A stretch of 64,000 nt of DNA from Cupriavidus pauculus (GCF_003854935.1 NZ_CP033969.1:682001-746000), one strand, 5' to 3'. Counted from the stretch's first letter, positions 17,073 through 29,013 are shown. Notes: generated by a model not told the origin, from the sequence alone. Numbers and translations: made by a program.

Positions 17073-18893
17073 TCAGGCCGCCGGGGAATCGGCTTCCGGG
17101 GCGCGATCCATCCGTTGCGGCGCCGACACGCCGATCACGGCCAGGCCGTTGCGCAGCACCTGGCGCGTGGCCGCCAGCAGCGCCAGGCGGGCCTGCTTGA
17201 CGGTGTCGTCGTCCACCAGCACGCGGTCGGCGTTGTAGAACGCGTGGAAGTCGCCCGCCAGGTCGCGCAGGTAGAACGCCACCGCGTGGGGGGCCAGTTC
17301 GCCGGCGGCGGCAGCCAGCATGTCCGGGAATTCGGCCAGCCGGCGGCCCAGCGCGATGGCCTGCGGGCTCACGTCCGCGGCCGTCACGGCGGCCAGGTCC
17401 ACGCTGGCCAGCGCCGGCAGGCGGGCCTGCCAGTCCGCGCCGCCCCAGGCCTCGAAGATCGAGCAGATGCGGGCGTGGGCGTACTGCACGTAGTACACCG
17501 GGTTCTCGTCGTTCTGCTTCAGCGCCAGGTCCACGTCGAACACGAACTCGGTATCGGCCTTGCGCGACAGCAGGAAGAAGCGCACCGCGTCGCGGCCGCG
17601 CGTGAAGTGGGCGGGCCAGTCGGCCACGCCGCCGTCCAGGCAGCCGCGGATCGTCTCGTCGCCGCCGTTGCTCCACTCGATCAGGTCGCGCACGGTCACG
17701 TACGAGCCAGCGCGCTTGGAGATCTTGACCTCCTCGCCGTTCTTCATGACCGTGACCATCTTGTGCAGCACGTAGTCGGGGTAGCCCTTGGGAATGCCGA
17801 TGTCCAGCCCCTGCAGGCCGGCACGCACGCGGGCGATGGTGCCGTGGTGGTCGCTGCCCTGCACGTTGATGACCTTGGCGAAGCCGCGTTCCCACTTGGT
17901 GGTGTGGTACGCCACGTCCGGCACGAAGTACGTGTACGTGCCGTCCGACTTCTTCATGACGCGGTCCTTGTCGTCGCCGTCGTCGGTGGTGCGCAGCCAC
18001 AGCGCGCCTTCGTTCTCGTAGGTCTTGCCCTTGCCGACCAGCGATTGCACGGCGGCATCCACGCGGCCGTCGCTGTACAGCGACGATTCCAGGTAGTAGC
18101 GGTCGAACTTCACGCCAAACGCCTGCAGGTCGATGTCCTGCTCGTTGCGCAGGTACGTGACCGCGAAGCGGCGGATCGATTCCAGGTCCTCGATGTCGCC
18201 CGACGCCGTGACCGGCTCGCCGTCAGAGGCCGCCACGGTCTTGCCGGCCTTGAAGTCGGCGGCGATATCGGCGATGTAGTCGCCGTTGTAGGCCGACTCC
18301 GGCCAGCCGGCGTCGCCCGGCTTCAGGCCCCGGGCGCGCGCCTGGACCGAGATGGCCAGCGTGTGGATCTGCACGCCGGCGTCGTTGTAGTAGAACTCGC
18401 GGTGGACCTTCCAGCCCTGCCAGGCCAGCAGGTTGGCCAGCGCGTCGCCCAGCGCCGCCTGGCGGCCGTGGCCCACGTGCAGCGGCCCGGTGGGATTGGC
18501 CGAAACGAATTCGACCAGCACCTGGCCGTGCTCGCCGGCCGGGCGGGCGCCGAACTGGTCGCCATCGGCCAGCACGGCGCGCAGCACCTCGGCGCGGGCG
18601 GCCGGGCTCAGGCGCAGGTTGATGAAGCCGGGACCGGCAATTTCCAGCGCCGCCACCAGCGCGGAGGCGCGCGGGTCGGCCTGCACGGCGGCCACCACCT
18701 TCTGCGCCAGTTCGCGCGGGTTGGTCTTCAGCGCCTTGGCCACCTGCATGGCGATGTTGCAGGCCAGGTCGCCGTGGGCGGCGGCCTTGGGGCGCTCGAA
18801 CGTGACCGCGGGCAGGGTGGCGTCGGCCGGGGCGAGCGCGCGCACGGCGTCAGTGAACGCGGCGGCGAGTTGGGAGGTCTGAACAGGCAGCAT
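17073..18893 (-). CDS. argS: Arginyl-tRNA synthetase
   Basis: A 606-residue class I aminoacyl-tRNA synthetase. The HIGH motif appears as PLHVGHGRQ (H139-H142) preceded by [12 protein letters not shown], and the KMSKS-equivalent region is [15 protein letters not shown]. The N-terminal Add1 domain with [10 protein letters not shown] is present and the C-terminus carries the DALR anticodon-binding domain. Length is slightly above the E. coli protein. A few bases precede the ATG without a strong ribosome site, but the start matches the family. Confidence 0.96.
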   Translation of the reverse strand: MLPVQTSQLAAAFTDAVRALAPADATLPAVTFERPKAAAHGDLACNIAMQVAKALKTNPRELAQKVVAAVQADPRASALVAALEIAGPGFINLRLSPAARAEVLRAVLADGDQFGARPAGEHGQVLVEFVSANPTGPLHVGHGRQAALGDALANLLAWQGWKVHREFYYNDAGVQIHTLAISVQARARGLKPGDAGWPESAYNGDYIADIAADFKAGKTVAASDGEPVTASGDIEDLESIRRFAVTYLRNEQDIDLQAFGVKFDRYYLESSLYSDGRVDAAVQSLVGKGKTYENEGALWLRTTDDGDDKDRVMKKSDGTYTYFVPDVAYHTTKWERGFAKVINVQGSDHHGTIARVRAGLQGLDIGIPKGYPDYVLHKMVTVMKNGEEVKISKRAGSYVTVRDLIEWSNGGDETIRGCLDGGVADWPAHFTRGRDAVRFFLLSRKADTEFVFDVDLALKQNDENPVYYVQYAHARICSIFEAWGGADWQARLPALASVDLAAVTAADVSPQAIALGRRLAEFPDMLAAAAGELAPHAVAFYLRDLAGDFHAFYNADRVLVDDDTVKQARLALLAATRQVLRNGLAVIGVSAPQRMDRAPEADSPAA

Positions 18894-18994
18894 GGATATC
18901 TTGGCCCTGAAAGGCTGGAATGCTTCCGGCTGGGGGCAGGCTCGAAGTGGAGGCCCCGCCGCGCGCGCCGGCAGTCGAAATCGGGAAACGCGGA

Positions 18995-19003
18995 ATTTTA
19001 TCA
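18995..19003 (-). promoter_or_regulatory. Possible extended -10 promoter of argS
   Basis: Minus-strand TGATAAAAT (extended -10 form TGnTAAAAT) lies about 100 bases upstream of argS. The same 12 bases, ACCTGATAAAAT, occur upstream of the split metH operon at 28125-28133. Confidence 0.3.
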
Positions 19004-19077
19004 GGTGCTATGCTGACATCATGCGACGACCTGTGCGCCCCGCGCCTCCACTGTCGCGTTACGTGAAAGGAAACATC

Positions 19078-19398
19078 ATGCTGATCACCTTCAAATCCCA
19101 CGCGGCGCAGGACCTGATCATGATGAAGGATCTTGCCATGACCCTGCTTGGCATCATCGGCAAGCACCTGGGCGAACGCGGGGTGATCACGTCCGAGGAG
19201 CTGCCGGGCGCCATCCGCAAGCTGGAAGCCGCCGTCCTGGACGCGAAGAAGGTCCACCCCGCCGACACCACGGTCCACCCCGACGTGGATGACGAGCGCG
19301 AGGAAGAACCGCTGCACCTGGGCCAGCGCGCCTACCCGTTCCTGGACATGCTGCGCGCGTCGCAGAAGGAAGGCACGGACGTGATGTGGGGCGTCTGA
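19078..19398 (+). CDS. DUF1840-family protein
   Basis: A 106-residue protein starting MLITFKSHAAQDL and ending in FLDMLRASQKEGTDVMWG, a pattern of the DUF1840 family found in beta- and gammaproteobacteria. The function is unknown. No signal peptide or membrane helix is seen. The central part is acidic (DDEREEEP). ATG with AAAGGA nine bases upstream; in-frame sequence further upstream lacks a convincing start. It is divergent from argS. Confidence 0.8.
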   Translation: MLITFKSHAAQDLIMMKDLAMTLLGIIGKHLGERGVITSEELPGAIRKLEAAVLDAKKVHPADTTVHPDVDDEREEEPLHLGQRAYPFLDMLRASQKEGTDVMWGV

Positions 19399-19527
19399 GG
19401 CGCCTCCGCTGATTCCGGGCCGCCTTCGGCCCCCCCGGCCCGGTTCCACCCCACCCTGAAGGGCGCCGCCACCCCGGCGGCGCCTGCCCCCCGCCCCGGG
19501 CGCGACGCCGCTCCCCTTCTTCGGCAC

Positions 19528-19563
19528 CAAAAAAAAGAACCCGGACACCGCTGGGTGTCCGGG
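19528..19563 (-). terminator. Rho-independent terminator of the ElaB-like gene
   Basis: CCCGGACACC (19540-19549) and GGTGTCCGGG (19554-19563) form a perfect 10-base stem with a four-base loop. Read leftward the stem is followed by a run of eight T. Confidence 0.9.
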
Positions 19564-19664
19564 TGTCCCGGATCAGGGATATATCCGGAAAGGGGGTTGC
19601 TGCAGGGCAGAGGGGGAGAGACCCTCGGTATTCTTGCGGGCCCCGGCTGTCCGGGCGCGCCCGG

Positions 19665-20087
19665 CTATTCGCCGTGGCGGCGCGACGACGCCAGCAGCAG
19701 GCCGACAAAGGCACCCACCAGGGCTGCCACGCCCACCGCCTTGAGCGGGGATTCCACGACGCGCTGGCGTCCGTGGTCGACCGCGACGTCCACCTGCCCG
19801 CGCGCCCAGTCCATGCCTTCGCGGCTGCGTTCGCGCATGCGGTCGGTCAGTTCGTGGGCGCGGGCCCGCAGGCGGCGGCCGGCGGCCATGCCTTCGGCGG
19901 AACCTTCATGCGCCAGCACGTCGATGGTCTGCTGGAGCTGGGTGATCAGCGCCTTCACTTCGTCGGATACCGGGCCGACGGCGTCGCGGGTGTCGCGGGC
20001 CGAATGCCGGATCTGGCGCACGGCGGCATCTGCGCTGTCGTGCAGATGGTTGATTTCCTTCCGGATCTTTGGATTCTGCGTGAGCAT
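19665..20087 (-). CDS. ElaB/YqjD/DUF883-family membrane-anchored protein
   Basis: A 140-residue protein with a long charged amphipathic helix region (about 1-110) and a single C-terminal transmembrane helix (KAVGVAALVGAFVGLLLASS, about 115-134) ending in RRHGE. This layout is that of ElaB/YqjD proteins, which anchor to the inner membrane and bind ribosomes in stationary phase in E. coli. The ATG has AAGGAG upstream. It probably shares stress regulation with the small membrane protein encoded just upstream. Confidence 0.85.
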   Translation of the reverse strand: MLTQNPKIRKEINHLHDSADAAVRQIRHSARDTRDAVGPVSDEVKALITQLQQTIDVLAHEGSAEGMAAGRRLRARAHELTDRMRERSREGMDWARGQVDVAVDHGRQRVVESPLKAVGVAALVGAFVGLLLASSRRHGE

Positions 20088-20121
20088 GGATACTCCTTTA
20101 AGTCCAGTCCTGGCGTGGAGT

Positions 20122-20142
20122 CCCGCGGTATGCCACCGCGGG
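20122..20142. other. Hairpin between two small membrane-protein genes
   Basis: CCCGCGGT and ACCGCGGG form a perfect 8-base stem with a five-base loop between the DUF1328 stop and the ElaB-like start. No T tract follows on the minus strand, so it may stabilise or partly terminate the message rather than end it. Confidence 0.35.
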
Positions 20143-20159
20143 CCCCGCGAACCTGGCGC

Positions 20160-20324
20160 TTAACGTCGGCGCACCAGGCCCATCACGGCGGCCACGAGGG
20201 CCACGACCAGGAAGATGAAGAACAGGATCTTCGCGATTTCCACGGCGCCGGCTGCAATGCCGCCGAAGCCGAAGATTGCCGCCACGATGGCGACGATGAA
20301 AAAGACGAGTGCGTAGTACAGCAT
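20160..20324 (-). CDS. DUF1328 small membrane protein (YtjA-like)
   Basis: A 54-residue very hydrophobic protein beginning [20 protein letters not shown] and ending in [11 protein letters not shown]. Two transmembrane helices (about 3-20 and 30-50) are separated by the conserved [12 protein letters not shown]. This matches the DUF1328/YtjA family. Function unknown; relatives often sit with stress-response genes. ATG with GGGAGA upstream. It lies 72 bases upstream of the ElaB-like gene on the same strand. Confidence 0.88.
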   Translation of the reverse strand: MLYYALVFFIVAIVAAIFGFGGIAAGAVEIAKILFFIFLVVALVAAVMGLVRRR

Positions 20325-20594
20325 GACCAGTCTCCCGAGGTTAGCGAACGCGCCGTCCTGGCTTTGCGTTCTGCTTGCGCCACGGTGCGCAAGCTCATAG
20401 CCTCACTCTAGGGTTCGGCATGTGGACCGCACACCGAAAACAGACCGATTCAGATGTCAGCCGAGTCCTACACCTCACCCCGTCGGGCGCTGGATGCGCG
20501 GCCGTGGCGGCCCCGGTACGATTGACCCTGCCAAAATGATGTGATTCCATGTCCGCACGCCCGCGCGGGCGCGTGCCCAACCCGCTGAGTTCCG

Positions 20595-21986
20595 ATGGCC
20601 AAGCATTCCCTACTCCTGAGAAATACCCTGCTGCTGGCGGGAGGCATCGTGCTGACGCTGGCCGTGCTGATCGCATCGGAAACGGGCAACCTGCGCCTGC
20701 GCCAGGGCTACACCGAGGCCATCCGCTCCCAGCAGCTGCAGAGCGACCTGGGCGCGCTGATCGCCGAACTGGTCAACGCCGAGGCCGGCCAGCGCGGCTT
20801 CCTGCTGACCGGCAAGGAAAGCTACCTCGACCCTTACTACAAGGCGCTGCCGCAGATCAACGAGCTGATGGCCCGCGTGCGCCAGCACTACGCGAACGAC
20901 CCCGAGGGGCTGCGCCAGTTCGGCGAGGCGTCGCAGTTCGTCACGCGCAAGCTCAACGAGATGGCCCTGACGCTGGTCTACGGCAAGCGCGACGTCGACG
21001 TGGCGCTGGACCTGATCCGCACCGACTTCGGCAAGCAGACGATGGAAAGCGCGCGGCGCGGCCTGGAGCAGCTGCAGGTGCGCGAATCGGGCACGGTCAC
21101 GCACAACCTGGAGGCCGCCGAGCATGACCTGCAGTTGTCGCGCTACGGCATCGGCCTGCTGACGGCGATCAACATCCTGCTGCTCGTGGCCGTGGGCCTG
21201 GGCCACCAGCGCCGCATGAAGATGGCCGAGGCCGCCCGCGCCCAGCTCGAAGAGGAAAGCGCCCGGCTGGACCGCAAGGTGCGGGCGCGCACGCGGCAGC
21301 TGTCGGCCCTGGCGGCCCACCTGCAGCGCGTGACCGAGGACGAGAAGACCCGTCTGGCGCGCGAGCTGCACGACGAGCTGGGCGCCATCCTGACCGCGAT
21401 CAAGCTGGACCTGCACTGGGTGAAGATGCGCGTGCAGGCGTCGCACCCCGACGCGCGGGACAAGATCACGCGCGTCATGCAGCATGCCGACCAGGCCATC
21501 CAGATCAAGCGCCGCCTGATCGAGGACCTGCGTCCCACGGTGCTGCTGAACCTGGGGCTGCGCGAGGCCATCATCCAGCACGTGGAAGACGTGGGCGCGC
21601 GCAACCAGTGGGAAACCGAGGTGGACCTGCCCGAGTCGCTGCCGCAGTTGCGCGACAACGCGGCCATCGCGCTGTACCGGATCGTGCAGGAGTCGCTGAC
21701 GAACGCCAGCAAGTACGCCGAGGCCAAGCACATCTCGGTGGCGCTGGCCTGCACCAGCCAGCAACTGACGCTGACCGTGCGCGACGACGGCCGCGGCCTG
21801 CCGCCCGACTTCGACGCCGGCAGCATCGCCGGCCATCACGGCCTGCTTGGCATGGAACAGCGGGTACTGGCGCTGGGCGGGACGATCCACGTCGACTCGT
21901 CGCCCGGCCAGGGCGTGGCCATCCGCATCGAGGTGCCGCTGACCACCAGCGTGCTGGCACCGCCGGAGGAAACCACGGAAGTTTGA
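20595..21986 (+). CDS. Histidine kinase with CHASE3 sensor domain
   Basis: A 463-residue membrane sensor kinase. Transmembrane helices at about 9-28 and 184-203 enclose a periplasmic four-helix CHASE3 domain (NAEAGQRGFLLTGKESYL is typical). A coiled coil leads to a HisKA_3 dimerisation domain, with phospho-histidine H259 in LARELHDELGAILTAIKLDL. The C-terminal ATPase has an N-box (IVQESLTNASKYAEA), G1 (DDGRGLPPDF) and G2 (GHHGLLGMEQR). HisKA_3 kinases usually pair with NarL/LuxR-type regulators such as the one encoded at 22548-23180 on the opposite strand; that pairing is inferred. Confidence 0.92.
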   Translation: MAKHSLLLRNTLLLAGGIVLTLAVLIASETGNLRLRQGYTEAIRSQQLQSDLGALIAELVNAEAGQRGFLLTGKESYLDPYYKALPQINELMARVRQHYANDPEGLRQFGEASQFVTRKLNEMALTLVYGKRDVDVALDLIRTDFGKQTMESARRGLEQLQVRESGTVTHNLEAAEHDLQLSRYGIGLLTAINILLLVAVGLGHQRRMKMAEAARAQLEEESARLDRKVRARTRQLSALAAHLQRVTEDEKTRLARELHDELGAILTAIKLDLHWVKMRVQASHPDARDKITRVMQHADQAIQIKRRLIEDLRPTVLLNLGLREAIIQHVEDVGARNQWETEVDLPESLPQLRDNAAIALYRIVQESLTNASKYAEAKHISVALACTSQQLTLTVRDDGRGLPPDFDAGSIAGHHGLLGMEQRVLALGGTIHVDSSPGQGVAIRIEVPLTTSVLAPPEETTEV

Positions 21987-22013
21987 AGGGTGTCGTCCGC
22001 GATGTCCCGCTCG

Positions 22014-22041
22014 CCTCTCCCGCCGCGCGGGAGAGGGCAGC
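22014..22041. repeat. Short copy of the CCCTCTCCC palindromic repeat
   Basis: CCTCTCCCGC and GCGGGAGAGG form a hairpin followed by GCAGCAAACC. The same layout (GGGAGAGGGGAGCAAAACC) ends the larger element at 36681-36802. It lies 27 bases after the kinase stop and may also act as a terminator between convergent genes. Confidence 0.6.
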
Positions 22042-22073
22042 AAACCCATCGGGAGATTTGAGTCAGGGCCGGC

Positions 22074-22490
22074 TTACGCCGACGTTGCGTAGTCCTCGAT
22101 CACCCGGAACACCTGCTCCAGCTCCAGGGACTTGTCGAAGAAGTAGTCCGCGCCCGCCTCGGTGCACTGGCGGCGGTACATCGATACCTGCGCGTGGTTG
22201 GTGTAGACGATGCGGATGCCCGATAGCTGGGCCTTCTGCATTTCGCGCAGGACGTTGATGCCGTTGCCCTGGCGCAGTTGCAGGTCGACGATGGACACGT
22301 CGTAGTGGCCCTGGGTGGCCAGCTTGACCGCGCCGCTCTCGGTATCGGCCCAGTCCACCGACTCCACGAACGGGAAGGCGGTCAGGTATTCCAGCAGCAT
22401 GCCCCGCAAGACTTCGGAGTCCTCGATCAGGAGGACTCGCAGCGAGCGGTTGGGAGAGGCCGAGGCGTGCTCCGGCATGGCGCTAGGCAA
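22074..22490 (-). CDS. Stand-alone receiver-domain response regulator
   Basis: A 138-residue single receiver domain with no output domain. The acidic pocket is in LLIEDSE, the phospho-acceptor is D69 in IVDLQL, and the switch threonine (T97 in VYTNH) and lysine (K120 in FFDKS) are present, so it should be phosphorylatable. An N-terminal tail of about 15 residues precedes it. Such proteins act as phosphate sinks or protein-interaction switches. It lies 57 bases downstream of the NarL-type regulator in the same direction and convergent with the kinase gene. Confidence 0.88.
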   Translation of the reverse strand: MPSAMPEHASASPNRSLRVLLIEDSEVLRGMLLEYLTAFPFVESVDWADTESGAVKLATQGHYDVSIVDLQLRQGNGINVLREMQKAQLSGIRIVYTNHAQVSMYRRQCTEAGADYFFDKSLELEQVFRVIEDYATSA

Positions 22491-22547
22491 CTGTCAGGCG
22501 AAAGGGTGGACGAGCGAGGGCGCTGGCATGTGCAACGTGATGTCGGC

Positions 22548-23180
22548 CTATTCCACGAGCCCGTTCTTGATGGCGTAGTAGGTCAGGTCGGCATTGGTCT
22601 TCATGCCCATTTTCTCCAGGATGCGGGAGCGGTAGGTACTCACTGTCTTGACGCTGAGGAACAACTCGTCGGCGATCACGGACACCGACTGGCCGCGCGA
22701 CAGCTTGCAGAAGATCTGGAACTCGCGCTCGGACAGCGTCTGGTGCACGGGTTGCTCGGTCGGCTTGTCGAGCCCGCCGATCAGCAGGTCCGCCACGGTG
22801 GGGCTCACGTAGCGGCGGCCCTGGGCCACCGTACGGATTGCCTTGACGAGGTCGTCCGGCGCCGATTCCTTGGTCAGGTAGCCCGAGGCGCCGGCACGGA
22901 TCAGGTTGATCGCGTACTGGTCTTCCGGGTAGGTCGACAGGATCAGCACCGGCAGGTTGGGCAGGCGCTGACGAATCAGCTTCAGGACATCGATGCCGTT
23001 GCGGTCCGGCATCGAGATGTCGAGTACGAGTACGTCGAACTCGCTGTCGCGCAACTGCGCCATCACTTCGTCGCCGCTGGCGGCTTCGCCCGTCACCTTG
23101 ATGTCGGGTTCCTCTGAAATGAACTGGCGCAGACCGGCGCGCACGATCTCATGATCGTCGGCGATCAAGACGCGAATCAT
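22548..23180 (-). CDS. NarL/LuxR-type response regulator
   Basis: A 210-residue regulator. The receiver domain (1-120) has the acidic pair in ADDHE, phospho-acceptor D54 (LVLDISMPDRNG), S82/T83 and K104. A GerE/LuxR helix-turn-helix covers about 145-205 (LSEREFQIFCKLSRGQS, then IADELFLSVKTVSTYRSRI). It resembles BvgA/GacA-type regulators. The start was set at the ATG eight bases after GGAGAC; a longer in-frame extension to 23438 is low-complexity and was rejected. It is the likely partner of the CHASE3 kinase. Confidence 0.92.
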   Translation of the reverse strand: MIRVLIADDHEIVRAGLRQFISEEPDIKVTGEAASGDEVMAQLRDSEFDVLVLDISMPDRNGIDVLKLIRQRLPNLPVLILSTYPEDQYAINLIRAGASGYLTKESAPDDLVKAIRTVAQGRRYVSPTVADLLIGGLDKPTEQPVHQTLSEREFQIFCKLSRGQSVSVIADELFLSVKTVSTYRSRILEKMGMKTNADLTYYAIKNGLVE

Positions 23181-23506
23181 CGGTGTCTCCACGGTGAGGG
23201 GGGCGACCCGCGGCCGAAAGGCGGCCCGGGCCGGTTTCCTGCATTGTAGTGCCGACGCGACGCGGAAGCTGTCGGCGTCCGGCTGACATGACGCGCCACG
23301 GCGACGGGCGCCCGGCGGCGTGTTGACGCCCATCCGGGCGGTTGGAAATTGACGCGATTGCTGCGCCGCGGCAGCGGGCGGCCGGGTGCGGCTGGCAGGG
23401 ACGAAAAAAAACGGGCGCCATGGCTGGCGCCCGTTCATCCATTCGCGGCCGCGGCGACCGGGGCGGTCTGGAGGGGCCCGCCCCGGGCCTTTCGCGGACA
23501 GGCCGC
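23181..23506. other. Non-coding gap upstream of the NarL-type regulator
   Basis: No gene is seen. It holds a TACAAT -10-like hexamer for the regulator on the minus strand (complement at 23243-23248) without a good -35, and the terminator of the secreted-protein gene at 23404-23434. Confidence 0.5.
23404..23434 (-). terminator. Rho-independent terminator
   Basis: ACGGGCGCCA (23411-23420) and TGGCGCCCGT (23425-23434) form a perfect stem with loop TGGC, followed leftward by a run of T. It would end the transcript of the secreted-protein gene at 23507-23896. Confidence 0.9.
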
Positions 23507-23896
23507 TTACTTCGTCATCGTGCCGGCACCGGCGTCCGCGCCGCCCGTGGCGCCCAGCGTATCGCCCTTCTTCGACTTCGACTTGGCGTGGCCGGAATGC
23601 TTGCCCTGGTTCGTCTTGTCGGTCGTGGTCGACGTGGTGGTGTCGTTCTGCGCCTTGGCGCCCAGGCTGGCCTTGCTGCCCGGATCCGCCGAGCTCGGGC
23701 TGGCCGGGGTCACCGCGCCGCCCGCCGCGCCACCGGCGTTGAGGCCGGCGTTGGCACCTGCATTCGTGGAAGGTGCGTTCACGGAGGCGCCGACGCCCGC
23801 TTGGGTGCCAGCGGTGGCACCGGTGCCTTGCGCCATCGCCATCGACGAGGCAGCGGCAATCGACAGGGCGGACAGGGAGATCAGCAGCTTCTTCAT
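23507..23896 (-). CDS. Small exported low-complexity protein, function unknown
   Basis: A 129-residue protein. It has a clear signal peptide (MKKLLISLSALSIAAASSMA, cut near AMA-QG) and a mature part rich in alanine, glycine, threonine and serine, with a central lysine/histidine-rich stretch (GKHSGHAKSKSKKG). No known domain was recognised. ATG with AAGGAG upstream. It is monocistronic, with its own terminator. Such proteins are frequent in Burkholderiaceae genomes, but I cannot assign a role. Confidence 0.7.
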   Translation of the reverse strand: MKKLLISLSALSIAAASSMAMAQGTGATAGTQAGVGASVNAPSTNAGANAGLNAGGAAGGAVTPASPSSADPGSKASLGAKAQNDTTTSTTTDKTNQGKHSGHAKSKSKKGDTLGATGGADAGAGTMTK

Positions 23897-24134
23897 GGGA
23901 GAGACTCCTTTACTGAATGCGCCACGGCGAACCATTCGCCCGCGGCATCCACGCGGTGTCACGTGAACTGGTTCCCAGTCTAGGGACGCCCGCCGTGCCG
24001 GTCTGTGAGCACTTGTCAGTGTGTGTAAGCAGTCGTGAAGACATTGCGAACATGGGCGCCGCGCCCCGTTTGCCCGCGCCCGGGCGGCGCCAATCGCCGC
24101 CTGCCCTTGTGCATCAACGGCTGCCGCGCCCATG

Positions 24135-24171
24135 AAAAAACCGGGAGGCCCCGCGATACGCGGCCTCCCGG
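24135..24171 (-). terminator. Rho-independent terminator of the metH operon
   Basis: CCGGGAGGCC (24141-24150) pairs with GGCCTCCCGG (24162-24171), followed leftward by six T. It lies 34 bases after the metH second-subunit stop. Confidence 0.9.
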
Positions 24172-24204
24172 TCATTGCAACTGCTTACAGCTACGCCGAA
24201 GCGA

Positions 24205-26952
<2,748 letters not shown>

Positions 26953-26986
26953 GTGTGGGGTCTCTATGCTTCGTGCGTGCGATGCG

Positions 26987-28048
26987 TCAGGCGGGCTGCG
27001 CGGCGGTCTCGGTGTAGTTGGCCCACGCGCGCGGCGCGCGGCCGGCCACGCGCTGGGCGATGGCGGCGATGTGGTCGGGCGTGGTGCCGCAGCAGCCGCC
27101 CACCAGGTTGACCAGGCCCGAGGCCGCGAATTCGTCCACCAGCGACGACGTGACCTCCGGCGTCTCGTCGAAGCCGGTGTCGCTCATCGGATTGGGCAGG
27201 CCGGCGTTCGGGTAGCACGACACGGCCGCGTCGCAGATCTTGGCCAGCTCGGCGATGTACGGCCGCATCAGCGTCGCGCCCAGCGCGCAGTTCAGGCCGA
27301 AGGTCACCGGGCGGGCATGGCGCAGGCTGTTCCAGAACGCCTCGACGGTCTGGCCGGACAGGATGCGGCCCGAGGCGTCGGTCACGGTGCCCGAGATCAT
27401 CACGGGCACGCGCTCGCCGGTGTCCTCGAACAACTGGTCGATGGCGAACAGCGCCGCCTTGGCGTTGAGCGTGTCGAAGATCGTTTCCACCAGGAACACG
27501 TCGGCGCCGCCTTCGAGCAGCGCCTTGCCCTGTTCGTAGTACGACTGGCGCAGTTCCTCGAAGCTGACGTTGCGCGCGCCGGGGTCGTTCACGTCGGGGC
27601 TGATGCTGGCGGTCTTGGGCGTGGGGCCGAATGCGCCGGCTACGAAGCGCGGCTTGTCCGGCGTGCTGTACTTGTCGCAGGCCGCGCGCGCCAGGCGGGC
27701 CGCCTCGACGTTCATCTCGTAGGCCAGGTCGGCCATCTTGTAGTCTTCCTGCGCCACGCGCGTGGCCCCGAACGTGTTGGTCTCGATCAGGTCCGCGCCG
27801 GCGGCCAGGTACTGCTCGTGGATCTCGCTGATGACCTGCGGGCGCGTCAGCAGCAGCAGTTCGTTGTTGCCCTTGACGTCGACCGGATGGTCCGCGAAGC
27901 GCGTGCCGCGGTACTCGGCCTCGCCCAGCTTGTAGCGCTGGATCATCGTCCCCATCGCCCCGTCGAGGATCAGGATGCGTTCGCGGAGCAGCCGGGGCAG
28001 GCTGGCGGCCCGGGTGTAGGGGCGGGAGATCGGTTGGTCGGCGCTCAT
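26987..28048 (-). CDS. metH: Methionine synthase, homocysteine-binding part
   Basis: A 353-residue homocysteine S-methyltransferase domain, matching the first module of MetH. Seen: [33 protein letters not shown] (first zinc cysteine) and [14 protein letters not shown] (the paired zinc cysteines), so the zinc site is complete. The ATG at 28046-28048 was chosen since upstream in-frame sequence is proline/alanine low complexity. The gene directly precedes the rest of metH, a split arrangement I know from Cupriavidus/Burkholderia relatives. Confidence 0.94.
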   Translation of the reverse strand: MSADQPISRPYTRAASLPRLLRERILILDGAMGTMIQRYKLGEAEYRGTRFADHPVDVKGNNELLLLTRPQVISEIHEQYLAAGADLIETNTFGATRVAQEDYKMADLAYEMNVEAARLARAACDKYSTPDKPRFVAGAFGPTPKTASISPDVNDPGARNVSFEELRQSYYEQGKALLEGGADVFLVETIFDTLNAKAALFAIDQLFEDTGERVPVMISGTVTDASGRILSGQTVEAFWNSLRHARPVTFGLNCALGATLMRPYIAELAKICDAAVSCYPNAGLPNPMSDTGFDETPEVTSSLVDEFAASGLVNLVGGCCGTTPDHIAAIAQRVAGRAPRAWANYTETAAQPA

Positions 28049-28124
28049 GGTGGGACAGTCAGGTGTCGCGCGCGCGGCGGGGGCGGGCATGCGCGGGGTA
28101 CGGCCAGGATTCGGCAAGACCGCG

Positions 28125-28133
28125 ATTTTATCA
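28125..28133 (-). promoter_or_regulatory. Possible extended -10 promoter of the split metH operon
   Basis: Minus-strand TGATAAAAT lies about 77 bases upstream of the first metH gene, in the same 12-base context (ACCTGATAAAAT) as upstream of argS. No SAH, SAM or cobalamin riboswitch was recognised in this leader. Confidence 0.3.
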
Positions 28134-28191
28134 GGTAGATCAAGGGATTGCGGGCGGGCCGCCGGCGTCGCCCGGCGGCGGCCGGGCGCGG

Positions 28192-28220
28192 TTGTCAGCC
28201 GGGGATGCCGCGCCTACACT
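28192..28220 (+). promoter_or_regulatory. Sigma70-type promoter of the rhodanese gene
   Basis: TTGTCA (28192-28197) and TACACT (28215-28220) are spaced by the ideal 17 bases, about 36 bases before the start codon. Confidence 0.6.
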
Positions 28221-28255
28221 GGGAGACGTATTCGCCACCGACGTCCGTACCATCC

Positions 28256-28648
28256 ATGCAACACCTGAGCCCTCACGACGCCCGCGCCCTGCTGGACGCC
28301 GAACCCGACGCGCTGTTCATCGACTGCCGCAGCGAGATGGAATACCTGTTCGTCGGCCATCCGCAGGGCGCGCACAACGTGCCCTGGAACGACGGCCCCG
28401 ACTGGGAGGTCAATCCGCACTTCGTGCAGGCGGTGAAGAAGCTGGCGGGTCAGGTATCGGCCCGGCCGGTGCTGCTGATCTGCCGCAGCGGCAACCGCTC
28501 GTCGGCCGCCGCGCGTGCGCTGGAAGGCGCCGGCTTTACCACCGTCTACAACGTGCTGCACGGCTTCGAGGGCGACCTCGACGCCCAGCGCCATCGCAAC
28601 ACCGTCAACGGCTGGCGGCACGACGGGCTGCCCTGGGAACAGTACTGA
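28256..28648 (+). CDS. Rhodanese-like protein
   Basis: A 130-residue single rhodanese domain. The N-terminal half has LFIDCRSEMEYLFVGHPQGAHNVPW, and the active-site loop CRSGNRSS holds the sulfur-carrying cysteine. Likely a cytoplasmic sulfurtransferase or sulfur carrier; no signal peptide is seen. The ATG was placed close behind a good promoter. No strong ribosome site precedes it. It diverges from metH, and a role in sulfur metabolism with MetH is possible but unproven. Confidence 0.88.
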   Translation: MQHLSPHDARALLDAEPDALFIDCRSEMEYLFVGHPQGAHNVPWNDGPDWEVNPHFVQAVKKLAGQVSARPVLLICRSGNRSSAAARALEGAGFTTVYNVLHGFEGDLDAQRHRNTVNGWRHDGLPWEQY

Positions 28649-28676
28649 CGGGGCCGCCCACCGCACGGCGCCCATG

Positions 28677-28700
28677 AAAAACGCCCGCTCGGAGCGGGCG
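28677..28700 (-). terminator. Rho-independent terminator of the DUF3567 gene
   Basis: CGCCCGCT and AGCGGGCG form an 8-base stem with a three-base loop, and five T follow on the minus strand. It stands between convergent genes and may serve both. Confidence 0.75.
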
Positions 28701-28755
28701 CCTGGCGTGGGGAGCCACCGGTACGATCACCCGGCGGCGGCATTTGCGGGCAGCT

Positions 28756-29013
28756 TCAGTGCATCACCAGCGGGTTGTTCATGACGGTATCGAACTTGCC
28801 GAGGAACTCGTCCACTTCCTCCACGGATGGCTCGCTCTCGATCAGACGGGTCACGTCGGCGCGGAAGGTCTCGGCCATATGGCCGCCGAGGAAAATTTCG
28901 CGTTTCAGGTTCTTGTCCACGATTTCGTAGCCGCCCGAGGCAAGGGTCGCATGCTCGACATCTGCGCCAAACTCGACAATGCAGTAGTTGTCGCTGTTGT
29001 AGATCATTTGCAT
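28756..29013 (-). CDS. DUF3567-family small protein
   Basis: An 85-residue acidic protein starting MQMIYNSDNYCIVEFGAD, with a C-terminal helical part (SVEEVDEFLGKFDTVMNNPLVMH). It matches the DUF3567 family restricted to Burkholderiales, function unknown. A strong AGGAGG site eight bases upstream fixes the start. No membrane helix or signal peptide. Confidence 0.82.
   Translation of the reverse strand: MQMIYNSDNYCIVEFGADVEHATLASGGYEIVDKNLKREIFLGGHMAETFRADVTRLIESEPSVEEVDEFLGKFDTVMNNPLVMH

Noticed and set aside
16158-19016. A 952-codon open frame on the plus strand opposite argS, the SPOR gene and the dsbA start
   Set aside because: It is antisense to three well-supported genes, has histidine/arginine/valine-rich shadow composition and no recognisable domain. 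Long antisense frames are expected in GC-rich DNA.
28049-28255. Possible SAH, SAM or cobalamin riboswitch upstream of metH
   Set aside because: I searched for conserved cores such as the SAH-aptamer GAGGAGCG and the B12 box and saw neither.
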